Assembly (NCBI GenBank): GCA_949297805.1
Contig: CASFTG010000005.1
Span: forward strand, 1 to 52,086
Direction of reading: 5' to 3'
Length of the DNA stretch: 52,086 nt
DNA from: an uncultured bacterium
GTDB taxonomy: Bacteria > Bacillota_I > Bacilli_A > RFN20 > CAG-826
Both the position numbers and the translations under genes were made by a program. Shown piece after piece: positions 36,306 to 44,581 of this stretch (the stretch's first letter is position 1; each line of letters opens with the position of its first letter). Under the pieces are notes generated by a model, which was not told where the DNA came from, searched no databases, and saw only the letters and a list, made by a program, of their open reading frames with translations.

Positions 36306-36939
36306 GAAGGACCTTCCCCATTATCGGCGGCTGTCCTTAGTCGTCGGCTTAGGCTTATTCGTCCTTTCGGCCGCGATCATCTTCCTCCTAGGCTTAGCCA
36401 AAGGATTATTGGAAGAATGGGGACCGGAGTTGGCCGCGGCCGGGATGGGGCTTATGCCAGCCGGGGTCTATGTCTATATCGCCGTCATGTCCGGCTTATC
36501 CTTAACCTGCGCCTCCACGACCGGGATGCCCTTATTCGCCATCGTCAAAAAGGCCAAACGCGAGAAAAACGGGGCGACGCTCGACATCATCGAGATCATC
36601 CTTTGCATCCTTGGCTTAGGCTTATCGTTATTAAGCTTAGGCAACCTCTTCGGGGAGATTACCGAGGCTAAGGCGTTCTTACTCGGCACCCCAGCCTTAA
36701 TCGCTTACTTAATGCGGATGGTTCGGCTTATCATCCCCGCCTTTAGAAGCGAGAACGAAAAGATCAACCAATGGGGGATCCTCTTCTTCCTCCTTTCCTT
36801 CGTCTTGGCATTCCTGCCCGAGACCTTGGCTTTTATCTACAATCAAGGGTACTGGATGTTCCTCTTCTTGCTGATTCCCTTGCTTTATTTGACTCTGCTG
36901 TTTGTCCCGGAATTGCAGGATAAGGAAAGCGATATCTAA
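36298..36939 (+). CDS. Six-helix membrane protein, unknown function
   Basis: A 213-residue integral membrane protein with about six hydrophobic helices (residues 13-38, 47-78, 98-120, 123-148, 160-180, 185-207). No recognised motif. It overlaps the peptidase gene by eight bases and has no separate promoter, so it is co-transcribed and coupled. A link to cell-wall peptide recycling is possible only through this context. Confidence 0.72.
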   Translation: MIEKDLPHYRRLSLVVGLGLFVLSAAIIFLLGLAKGLLEEWGPELAAAGMGLMPAGVYVYIAVMSGLSLTCASTTGMPLFAIVKKAKREKNGATLDIIEIILCILGLGLSLLSLGNLFGEITEAKAFLLGTPALIAYLMRMVRLIIPAFRSENEKINQWGILFFLLSFVLAFLPETLAFIYNQGYWMFLFLLIPLLYLTLLFVPELQDKESDI

Positions 36940-37002
36940 GCAAAACGCCCTTATTCGTAACAATTTCCGAATCATCCTGAAACACGGGCATTCAAACATA
37001 GT

Positions 37003-37031
37003 TTGACTTAACTCTAGGTTAAACCTATCTT
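37003..37031 (+). promoter_or_regulatory. Strong promoter of the frameshifted lipoprotein gene
   Basis: TTGACT (37003-37008), 17 bases, TATCTT (37026-37031). The spacer holds an inverted repeat TTAAC-TCTAG-GTTAA (37008-37022) that may be an operator. GGAG at 37040-37043 is 9 bases before ATG 37053. Confidence 0.65.
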
Positions 37032-37052
37032 TCCTTTTTGGAGGATATGTTT

Positions 37053-37889
37053 ATGAAACGTTTAGCGGCCTTGGCTTTGGCGGGCCTGCTGCTTATTGCT
37101 TGTGGGCCGACCGCCCCCGATCAAAACATCCACGAACCCGCCGATGGCGGCATTCCAGACAAGACGGACGTCCCTCCCGATGGCCCCGATACCCCAGATG
37201 AGGGAGAGAAACAGCCCACTTATTTGACTAGAGCCCAGGAGCTGATCAATAACCTCGACCACCTACCAAGCGGCAACGCCTTATATGAGTCCTCATCGGT
37301 TAAGAAAGGAAAGAAAACCATCCAGACCGCTCAATCGGGCTGGGTCGACATCACCGAGAAAGACCCCGCCTTTTATGACTCCCCGGCCAAAGACCACGAA
37401 CTAGTCGCCTCCCAAGTCCTCCGATTCGACATCTTCGACACCGCCATTTACGAGATCGCCGAGGATATCCGCCACCAGATCATCGATAACATCGTCATGC
37501 TCGATACCTGGATCAATCTCGACTTTGGGGAAGGGATGGTGATCACCGGCAAAGGGCGCCTATCCTTCGATTCCCAAGCCGACGTCGCGACGATGGAATA
37601 CGTGACCCCAAGCAGCTACCTTCGCTTCACCTCCACTTATGATGCGGAAGGAAACATCCTCATCAAAGGCGGACGGGAGGATCTTTATGAGAAAGAGGGG
37701 GAGATAATGCCCTTATATTTCTCACTCGAATACCACGAGAACGATTACTACAAGTGCTCCTGCTACTCTCCCTACGACAATAAGCTCATCAACGCCGAAA
37801 AGGATTACAAGACCCCTGAGTCCCCCATCGCCATGAACGTCTCCCAGTTCGACCTCACTTTCTCCGACCCCCCGGATCTTCTGGAGTGA
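37053..37889 (+). CDS. Lipoprotein, N-terminal part of a frameshifted gene
   Basis: A 278-residue frame with a lipoprotein signal peptide MKRLAALALAGLLLIACG (lipobox LIAC, Cys about residue 17), an Asp/Pro/Gly-rich linker (about 25-55) and a beta-rich body ending abruptly in FSDPPDLLE. It stops just after a run of six C (37868-37873). Removing one C would give FSDPRIFWSDGDLVYALNGG (20 residues), running straight into the next frame. The two pieces are therefore probably one lipoprotein of about 650 residues split by a single-base insertion. ATG 37053 fits the GGAG site. Function unknown. Confidence 0.78.
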   Translation: MKRLAALALAGLLLIACGPTAPDQNIHEPADGGIPDKTDVPPDGPDTPDEGEKQPTYLTRAQELINNLDHLPSGNALYESSSVKKGKKTIQTAQSGWVDITEKDPAFYDSPAKDHELVASQVLRFDIFDTAIYEIAEDIRHQIIDNIVMLDTWINLDFGEGMVITGKGRLSFDSQADVATMEYVTPSSYLRFTSTYDAEGNILIKGGREDLYEKEGEIMPLYFSLEYHENDYYKCSCYSPYDNKLINAEKDYKTPESPIAMNVSQFDLTFSDPPDLLE

Positions 37890-37896
37890 CGGCGAT

Positions 37897-39000
37897 TTGG
37901 TTTATGCCCTCAACGGCGGTCTCCGGGTCGCCAACGAAAAGGGCAAGACTTTCCTCGAACTCTTTTCGAATCAACTCCTCGTCAACCTCCATTATTTCGA
38001 TGGCTATGACCAATTCCTTTATGACCCGGCGACCGGGGAAGCCAAAATCACCATTGAGGGACAGGAATACGCGAATAAGCTTGGCGAGGCCAAGGTGTTC
38101 GCCTCCGGCATGACCTTGCTCAATACAAAGAGCAATGTCTACCCCGCCTTGGAATTCTCTATCTTCAATCCCGACGGGACAACCGCCAATCGGGATGTCC
38201 TCATCAACGGGATGGCCGCCGTTTTAGACGAGTACGGCCTGACCTGCACCGAAGGTGACTTTAAGACCTTGCTGCAAAATGGGCTGGAATACCGCGATTC
38301 CCTCGTCGGCTTCGAAGGGAAGAAAGTCATGGAACGGACATATGAGGACATCGTCGATTATGACAAAGCCCTCCGTTTCTTTGAGCCATTAGGTGAGGAA
38401 GGGGTCGGCGCTTATTTCAATGCCGAAAGCCTCGATAAGGATGAGCAGGTGGAGGACGAAGAGTACTACGCCCTCACCCCGGCCACCTATGCCGGGGAAG
38501 CAACGATAAAAGATGATTCGGTTGACTTCAGTTCCCTTAGCCTCGCTCTTGAGGCCAATAGCCTGCTTTTAGAAGCTAGCCAATATCGGCTAGCCCTTCT
38601 CTACAAGGGCTTAAGCGAAAACCTCACCTATAATGGCGCTCCAGCGATTTACGAGGGCGAGCCCTTAACCCTCGCTTTCGATGGCAGCATAACCTTACCG
38701 GCCGACCTCGATGACGAGTTTGAGGTTTATGCCTACGTCGAGAACGAAAACGGGCAACGGTTGAGCAGCCTCTTCCCGGTCAAAGCAGTGGAAGGCTTAG
38801 ACCTACTGCTCGATGAAGGTTCCACCGCTTACCATTACTTTGAGGAAAACGGATATTTAAAGTTGAGCGCCGCCCCCACCGAAGACGAGGAAATTGGTCG
38901 GGAGGAAGAGCCGAACGCCCCGGATGAAGGGGAAGAGGCAGGACCGAACGAACCGGAAGCCTCCCAAGAGGAAACCGAACCAACCGAACCGGAGGCCTAA
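37897..39000 (+). pseudogene. Lipoprotein, C-terminal part of the frameshifted gene
   Basis: A 367-codon frame with no ATG at its head (only TTG), no ribosome site and no promoter, beginning in mid-domain (VYALNGGLRVANEKGK). It continues the reading of the preceding lipoprotein after a one-base shift in the C run at 37868-37873; its open frame extends back to that run. The body is beta-rich and the last 45 residues are extremely Glu/Pro-rich (EEEPNAPDEGEEAGPNEPEA). No catalytic motif. Whether the shift is real or a base-calling error cannot be decided here. Confidence 0.65.
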
Positions 39001-39077
39001 GCCACCGCCCTAAGACCATTAATCCTAGTGCGCTTGAGCCATCGACTGTTTTTATTAGATTGAAAAAGCGTTGATAA

Positions 39078-39266
39078 GCATTTCTTTATCTAATACGCTT
39101 GTTTCAGAAAGGATTTTCCAATGCTTTTCAATCAATCCGCTCTGGATTTGACAGCAAAATCGGCGAAGAACGAATTATCCGCAAGACCCAGGATGTCAAA
39201 ACGGAACCCCAGGCTTTGCTGACCTTTCCGACGGTTAAAGCAGCGATGAGCTATTTCAGGATTTAG
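39078..39266 (+). pseudogene. Unrecognised open frame without start codon, possible gene remnant
   Basis: In the 305-base gap 39001-39305 one frame is open for 62 codons up to TAG 39264-39266 but has no ATG at its head. It reads as plausible protein, including DSKIGEERIIRKTQDVKTE and then ALLTFPTVKAAMSYFRI. It resembles the tail of a lost coding sequence, for example a transposase, but I cannot name a family. No ribosome site or promoter is seen. Confidence 0.25.
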
Positions 39267-39271
39267 ATAAG

Positions 39272-39298
39272 TAAAAGGCGGAGCCCATTAGCCCCACC
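39272..39298 (-). terminator. Rho-independent terminator of the alpha-galactosidase gene
   Basis: Minus strand: GGTGGGGC, loop TAATGG, GCTCCGCC (8-bp stem with two G-U pairs), then TTTTACTT. It starts 8 bases after the stop at 39306. Confidence 0.75.
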
Positions 39299-39305
39299 CA
39301 ATCAC

Positions 39306-41573
39306 TTATTTCACCTTGCGAAGGTAATAGGCCCGGGCCGAGAAATCGAACATGATCCGGCCGGTTTTCGATATCCCCGACCCCGACCATTTCATCCCGA
39401 GTTTCAATCCCGAATGGGCGAGGGCCGCCCCAGTTAAGGTGACCTCGGTGGTCTCAGAAGGATAACGATAGACTTTGCTTACCATATTAGCCACCGCCCC
39501 GTCGGGTTTGAGTTTGACCGGGGAGATCTGATTGACCATATCGCCGAAGTCGCGAATATCGAAGTATTCCGGTCGGGTGGCGATGGAGTAATCAGCTTCT
39601 TCCTCGAGCCCTTTGACCTGGAGGATCTCTAAGCTCGGCAACGGGTGATTGACCCCAGAGCAGAAACTAATGAGCATCTCCTCGCCTTTTTTCGAAGCGA
39701 GGACGATATTCTCCCCAAACGAGAGATCGATCGGGTCGCCATATAAAGCTAAATCCCGGTGCTCTTTGTAATAGGCGATCTGCTCCTTGATCTCCTCTTG
39801 GTCTAAGCCGGAGAGGTGATTGAGGTCTAATTCATAGCCCAGTGCCCCGAGCATCGCCACATCAAACTTGGTCCCAAGAGTCGTTTTCCTAAACATCTGA
39901 TGGGAGATTTTGGCCGAGACATGATTGGAGAAAGTCGAGAAAGGATAACCGAGCGATAAAGCCCGTTGAATCTTCGCCCGTTCGTAGGAATCGGTGTCAT
40001 CGCTCACCCAGGTATAGGGGAAGAAAGACATCATCCCGAGGTCGAACCGCATCCCGCCGGAGGCGCAGTTCTCAAATAAAGTGTCTGGACATTCCTTGGT
40101 AATTCGGGCTAAGACCGAATAAAGGCCAAGGTAATAGTCATAGACCGCCGCTTGAGCGATGTCGGAGAAGGCCCGGTTGCAATCCCATTTGATATAGTCG
40201 AGATGATAGTCCTTAATGGCTTTGACGATGGTGTCGACGATATAGTCCTGGACGGCTCTTTGCCTTAAATCAAGGATCAGTTGATTACGGGACAGGGCCG
40301 GTTCCTTCCGTTCGCTTAAGACATATTCAGTATGAGCCCGGTAAAGGTCAGAATCGGGATTGATCATCTCTGGCTCAAACCAAAGGCCAAACTTGAGTCC
40401 CCGTTCATGGACGTAATCGGCGAGGGCATCCATGCCGCCAAACACCTTCTTTTTATTGACCGTCCAATCGCCTAAACCGGCTTTGTCGTCATTCCGCTTG
40501 CCAAACCACCCATCGTCTAAGACAAACAGCTCGACCCCGAGGTCCGCCGCCTGGTCGACTAAGGAATGGATCTTTAAGGTATTGAAATCGAAGAAAGTAG
40601 CCTCCCAGTTGTTATAGACGATCGGGCGCGGGACGTTGACGAATGGTTCCCGGATAACGTGAGAATGAATAAAGTCGGCGTTGGCTTTCCGTAAGCCATT
40701 GGCCCCCGAATCCGAATAAGTGAGGATCGCAAGAGGCGAATAAAAGGTCTTATTGCATTTGATTCCATAATGGAAATCGGTCGCGGGGAGCCCTTCCTGA
40801 ACTCTTAAACGGTAGAAGGAATCCCGGCTCACCGAAATCTCATAAGAACCGGAATACATGAGGTTGAAGCCATAGACCTCGCCGGCATCTTTATTGGCTT
40901 CCGCACCAAAGATGGCGAAGAAAGGATTAAAGCAATCGGAAGAAGCCCCGGTCAGCCCTTTGAATTTCAATTCGCCTTTGGGCAGATCAAGCAATTCGGC
41001 TTGGGCTTCGGCGCCCCAGCTTGAGGAAAGGAAATATCCTTTTTGGCCAAGGTAAGGGAAATCCAACGAAAAGGAAGCGAGATGGTTGATATAAAGGACA
41101 TCGGCCCCTTCGTTATGGATGGTCGCGTAACGGGCAAAGGCTCGGGGATAGACAATGTAATGAAGTTCTAAAGACGCCTGCCCTTCTTTATCGCACAGGA
41201 GGAGGACCAATTCTTCCCCGCCTCGAGGCATTGGGAAAGGGTTCGAACGCTCGGCTTCCTCATTGATCCAATAGTCCTCATAACGGAAGTCAAAGACGGT
41301 TTTCCCGTTTCTTTCTAAGCTATAAGAGGGGGGGAGATAATCCCCTTTGCCTAAGCCCGAGGCCTCCAAGGGGACAAGATTTAAGGTCGTCTCCCCATCG
41401 GTATAGACCGCGCGGCCGGTCGGGATCGAATAATCGAGGCCCAAAGATGGAATATCGCTTTCTTTGACCTTCCCGCCGTAATGGAGGAGGGTCGGCCGCC
41501 GATCGTGGATATCGATGACGTAACTGGCGACTTCATTAGTCAGGATGAATGCGCTTCCAATGGCCTTTATCAT
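39306..41573 (-). CDS. Alpha-galactosidase (glycoside hydrolase family 36)
   Basis: A 755-residue enzyme releasing alpha-1,6-linked galactose from melibiose, raffinose-type sugars or galactomannan fragments. GH36 hallmarks are VLDDGWFGKRNDDKAGLGDW (about 345), GLWFEPEMINPDSDLY, the nucleophile Asp in DYIKWDCNR (about 465) and the acid/base Asp in WVSDDTDSYERAKIQ (about 527). The family usually has LKWDMNR; Cys in place of Met is a mild variation. Length is normal, with no signal peptide, so the sugar must be imported. GGAG lies about 10 bases upstream of ATG 41573. No sugar transporter gene is adjacent. Confidence 0.95.
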   Translation of the reverse strand: MIKAIGSAFILTNEVASYVIDIHDRRPTLLHYGGKVKESDIPSLGLDYSIPTGRAVYTDGETTLNLVPLEASGLGKGDYLPPSYSLERNGKTVFDFRYEDYWINEEAERSNPFPMPRGGEELVLLLCDKEGQASLELHYIVYPRAFARYATIHNEGADVLYINHLASFSLDFPYLGQKGYFLSSSWGAEAQAELLDLPKGELKFKGLTGASSDCFNPFFAIFGAEANKDAGEVYGFNLMYSGSYEISVSRDSFYRLRVQEGLPATDFHYGIKCNKTFYSPLAILTYSDSGANGLRKANADFIHSHVIREPFVNVPRPIVYNNWEATFFDFNTLKIHSLVDQAADLGVELFVLDDGWFGKRNDDKAGLGDWTVNKKKVFGGMDALADYVHERGLKFGLWFEPEMINPDSDLYRAHTEYVLSERKEPALSRNQLILDLRQRAVQDYIVDTIVKAIKDYHLDYIKWDCNRAFSDIAQAAVYDYYLGLYSVLARITKECPDTLFENCASGGMRFDLGMMSFFPYTWVSDDTDSYERAKIQRALSLGYPFSTFSNHVSAKISHQMFRKTTLGTKFDVAMLGALGYELDLNHLSGLDQEEIKEQIAYYKEHRDLALYGDPIDLSFGENIVLASKKGEEMLISFCSGVNHPLPSLEILQVKGLEEEADYSIATRPEYFDIRDFGDMVNQISPVKLKPDGAVANMVSKVYRYPSETTEVTLTGAALAHSGLKLGMKWSGSGISKTGRIMFDFSARAYYLRKVK

Positions 41574-41616
41574 GTTGCTTGCTCCGTGTATCGTAATAAT
41601 GTTATCGCTTTTGCTT

Positions 41617-42153
41617 ATGTCTATCTATTATGTTCGCCACGGGGAGACCGCCTACAACCTGGCTTATAAGATCCAAGGGAGCATCGACGCCCCTTTAGAC
41701 CAGACGGGGATCAAGCAAGCCGAGGCGACGCGGGATAAGCTAAAAGACGTCCATCTCGATACGATTTTCTCCTCGCCCTTAATTAGAGCCAAGAAAACCG
41801 CCGAGATCATCAACGAGGCCCATCATTTGGAGATTCATTATGTCGACGCCCTCCGGGAAGAGCATTATGGCGACTTCGAAGGGAAAAGCCGGCACGGGGA
41901 GGACTACTTCAAGCAACGGCAAAGCTTCGCCCACCGCTACCCCAACGGGGAATCGTATTTGGATGTGGCCGCCCGGGTCTTTCCGTTCCTCGATTATCTA
42001 AAAGCCAACTATAAAGACAAAGACATCCTGCTTGTCGCCCACGGGGGCATTTCCCGCATCGTCAACGCCTATTTCGTCGACGATATGGAAAACGAGGAGT
42101 TCATCTCCTATTTGATCGATAACTGCGAAGTCAAACGGTACGAGTTCAAATAG
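41617..42153 (+). CDS. Histidine phosphatase family protein
   Basis: A 178-residue branch-1 histidine phosphatase. The phosphate-accepting histidine lies in YYVRHGET at the very N-terminus (about residue 8), followed by the IFSSPLIRAKKTAEI motif and the second catalytic histidine in LLVAHGG (about 147). Members act on sugar phosphates, phosphoglycerate or phosphorylated small molecules; the substrate is not shown. ATG 41617 was chosen because RHG sits right after it; the longer frame would overlap the divergent alpha-galactosidase start. It lacks a ribosome site. Its 3' end overlaps the convergent aminopeptidase gene by eight bases. Confidence 0.9.
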   Translation: MSIYYVRHGETAYNLAYKIQGSIDAPLDQTGIKQAEATRDKLKDVHLDTIFSSPLIRAKKTAEIINEAHHLEIHYVDALREEHYGDFEGKSRHGEDYFKQRQSFAHRYPNGESYLDVAARVFPFLDYLKANYKDKDILLVAHGGISRIVNAYFVDDMENEEFISYLIDNCEVKRYEFK

Positions 42154-43879
42154 CCTTGGTCTTTTGCTCTAAGTATTCCCTCTCCTCCGCGTTCAACAAG
42201 GGGGAGAGTTTTTCTTTGACCTCGGCGTGATAGTTATTGAGCCAATCCTTCTCTTCCTGGTTAAGCATCGTTAGATCCAGGCAACTGGTCTCAATCGGGA
42301 CATAGGTAATGGTTTGGAATTTAAAGAAGGTGCCACATTCGTTGGTAAAGGCCGGAATGCAAAGGAGGTTGTTCTCGATCCGAATGCCGTATTTCCCTTC
42401 TTTATACACCCCCGGCTCGACGGTAGTGATCATACCGGGGACGATATCGGCCCCATCGTGCCGCCCAGCGTCTTTATACCGAAAGGCGTTCGGACCTTCG
42501 TGGACCACGTTCATATAACCGACCCCATGACCGGTCCCGCATTTGTAATCGAGCCCCTCTTTCCACATCACTTCCCGGGCAAGCCCATCTAAGCAACGGC
42601 CATTGCTGCCGGAAATAAAGACGGCTTTCGACAAGGCGATGAGCGATTTCAAGGTAAGAGTGTAGTCATGGATGAATTCTTCGCTTGGCTTAATCGGGAA
42701 AGTCCGAGTGGTATCGGTCGTCCCTCCGAAATAGGTGCCCCCGGAATCAAGGAGCAAAGCCACCGAATCGGTCGTCACCGGGGAATATTTATCCTCGCTT
42801 GGGGCGTAATGCATCATGGCGGCGTTGCTCCCGACCGAGGAGATGTTCTCAAAGCTTTCCTCGATGAACCCTTCGTTTCTTTCTCGGCAGCCATGAAGAT
42901 AAAGGGCCATATCCCATTCATTGGTCGCTCCTTCTTCTTTAAGGCGGCGTTCGAGTTCTTTTTGGAAGCGGAGGACGGCGGTCCCGTCTTTAATCTGGGT
43001 CGAAATGGTATTTTTAATCTCGACCGGGTTCTTGATGGCCTTCATCAGCCTAGAAGGCGAAGCCCCATCGATTGGGTTAGCGAAAAGATAGTAAAGTTCG
43101 GCGTTAAGGTTATTTTTATCAAGCAAGGTCGGGATGTCTTTGACCGTCTTTAGATAAGGCAATAACTCGTCTAAAGGTTTGACCTTACTCGCTTTATAAG
43201 AAGCGGGAACCCTAGAAGGATCAACAAAGAGGACATCCTCTTCCCCTAAATATAAATAAGAATGGAATAAGGGGGCGTAAGGGATATCATGGCCCCGAAG
43301 ATTGGTGAGGTAAGCGATGTCATCAAGAGTCGAGATAAGGACGGCCTTAGCCTCTTTTAGTTGCCCTTTCACCCGGGCGATCTTGCTCTCGGCGGATTCG
43401 CCCGCGATATCCAAACTCAATTCGAATAGCGGATCATTGGGCAGGGCCGGCTTGTCCGTAACTAAATAATCGAAGCTTAGGTCCTGAACTTCCCCGAGCT
43501 TCTTTAGCGATTCGACCAAGCCAATCGGGGCGATAAGGAAAGAGGTGGCGAGAGGGAAAAGGGAATGGGCGGCGAGATATTCGTTTAAAGTCGGCACCCC
43601 CGGGGTCCCCATCTCCATCAAACGAATTGATGTGCCGATTAATTCTTGTTTGGCCGAGATGAAGAAACGGCCATCGGTCCAAAGCAGAGCTTCTTTCTGG
43701 GTAATAAGCAGATAAGCATTATCCCCGGAAAAGGGGCAAAAGTATTTCCGCTCGGCCCCATAATAGGGGAGAGGGGTCTCGCTATTATGGGGATCGCCGG
43801 TTAAAACTAGATAAGCCTTAACCCCGTTGTTTTGCATCTCCGCCCGTAAAAGAGCGAGCCGTTCATCGTAAATATTCAT
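42146..43879 (-). CDS. Xaa-Pro aminopeptidase (M24B, three-domain type)
   Basis: A 577-residue aminopeptidase P that removes N-terminal residues preceding proline in cytoplasmic peptides. Two creatinase-like N-terminal domains (about 1-300) precede the pita-bread catalytic domain. Metal ligands are visible in LLLDSGGTYFGGTTDTTRT (two Asp), GTGHGVGYMNVHE-like GTGHGVG (His), TTVEPGVY (Glu) and GIRIENN (Glu), so the dinuclear site is intact. This long form resembles eukaryotic XPNPEP1. AAGGAG 8 bases upstream fixes ATG 43879. With PepF it gives the region two peptide-degrading enzymes. Confidence 0.95.
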   Translation of the reverse strand: MNIYDERLALLRAEMQNNGVKAYLVLTGDPHNSETPLPYYGAERKYFCPFSGDNAYLLITQKEALLWTDGRFFISAKQELIGTSIRLMEMGTPGVPTLNEYLAAHSLFPLATSFLIAPIGLVESLKKLGEVQDLSFDYLVTDKPALPNDPLFELSLDIAGESAESKIARVKGQLKEAKAVLISTLDDIAYLTNLRGHDIPYAPLFHSYLYLGEEDVLFVDPSRVPASYKASKVKPLDELLPYLKTVKDIPTLLDKNNLNAELYYLFANPIDGASPSRLMKAIKNPVEIKNTISTQIKDGTAVLRFQKELERRLKEEGATNEWDMALYLHGCRERNEGFIEESFENISSVGSNAAMMHYAPSEDKYSPVTTDSVALLLDSGGTYFGGTTDTTRTFPIKPSEEFIHDYTLTLKSLIALSKAVFISGSNGRCLDGLAREVMWKEGLDYKCGTGHGVGYMNVVHEGPNAFRYKDAGRHDGADIVPGMITTVEPGVYKEGKYGIRIENNLLCIPAFTNECGTFFKFQTITYVPIETSCLDLTMLNQEEKDWLNNYHAEVKEKLSPLLNAEEREYLEQKTKAI

Positions 43880-43883
43880 CTTC

Positions 43884-44450
43884 TTAGCTCCTTAAGGAAA
43901 CGTCGAGGAGGATCCTTTCTAATCCCTTGCTCAAATCAAGGAAATGGCTTTGCCTATCGCTGCTAGAAAGATAAAGATCCTTGAAGTGGCCGATGGCCTT
44001 CTCCTTATCCGCCCCGTCTTCGTTATAGCCATCTTTTATCCCTTCATAGAGGGATCCGGCCATCGACTTAGCCGGGCCAAAGCAATCGGTGAGGTCGAGC
44101 CCCTCCTTATTGGCGAGGTTGACCGTTAAGCTCCCGATCAAGACTTCGGCGAGTTTAAGGAATTCGTCTTGCTTGGGGTCAGGGGGGAATTCGCCCCACT
44201 CCGGCAGTTTGGTCTTTTCTTCCCCGATGAGCAATTGGCGTTTTAACACCAAGGAGGCGAGGCTAATCATCGCCAGATCGAACAAAGCCCCGTAAAGGTC
44301 TTGGTCGAGCAAGGAATAGCCGACAAACAAATAACGGACATTGGAGGCTAAATCGGGACAATAATGGTCTAAAGCGAAAAGCAGATAACCGGCCGCCTTG
44401 CCATCGGCATAGCAGCTAGAGGGGGATATTTCGATCGTTTTCTTTTCCAT
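43884..44450 (-). CDS. Hypothetical protein (188 aa)
   Basis: No family recognised. A soluble, largely helical protein (YLLFALDHYCPDLASNVRYL; FDLAMISLASLVLKRQLLI) with a conserved-looking PEWGEFPPDPKQDEF loop; no signal peptide. The stop is 4 bases before the aminopeptidase start, so the two are one operon. ATG 44450 is chosen because the -10-like TATATT ends 9 bases before it; the frame extends further up to 44513 but into the terminator hairpin of the preceding operon. Confidence 0.7.
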   Translation of the reverse strand: MEKKTIEISPSSCYADGKAAGYLLFALDHYCPDLASNVRYLFVGYSLLDQDLYGALFDLAMISLASLVLKRQLLIGEEKTKLPEWGEFPPDPKQDEFLKLAEVLIGSLTVNLANKEGLDLTDCFGPAKSMAGSLYEGIKDGYNEDGADKEKAIGHFKDLYLSSSDRQSHFLDLSKGLERILLDVSLRS

Positions 44451-44469
44451 GACGGGGCTAATATAACAC

Positions 44470-44510
44470 AAAAACCCGATGGAAGGGCTAGGGGTCGGGC
44501 CTTCCTCGGG
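44470..44510 (-). terminator. Terminator of the Vsr-Nudix/helicase operon
   Basis: Minus strand: CCCGA-GGAAGG pairs with CCTTCC-(A bulge)-TCGGG, an 11-bp stem with a long C-rich loop, then TTTTT. It lies between the Vsr-Nudix stop (44582) and the next gene's start (44450). Confidence 0.78.
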
Positions 44511-44518
44511 CAACGCAT

Positions 44519-44546
44519 ATTTTAGTCAAAGCCAAGTCTAGGTCAA
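44519..44546 (-). promoter_or_regulatory. Promoter-like sequence upstream of the terminator hairpin
   Basis: Minus strand: TTGACC (44546-44541), 16 bases, TAAAAT (44524-44519). It would transcribe straight into the hairpin at 44510-44475, so it could be an attenuated promoter, a short RNA source or chance. Confidence 0.3.
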
Positions 44547-44581
44547 TAAGAAAAACAAACTTTTTTGCCGTTGCCTCAACT

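Noticed and set aside
37053..39000. Reading the split lipoprotein as programmed frameshifting.
   Set aside because: A C run without an adjacent slippery heptamer or clear stimulatory structure fits an indel better.
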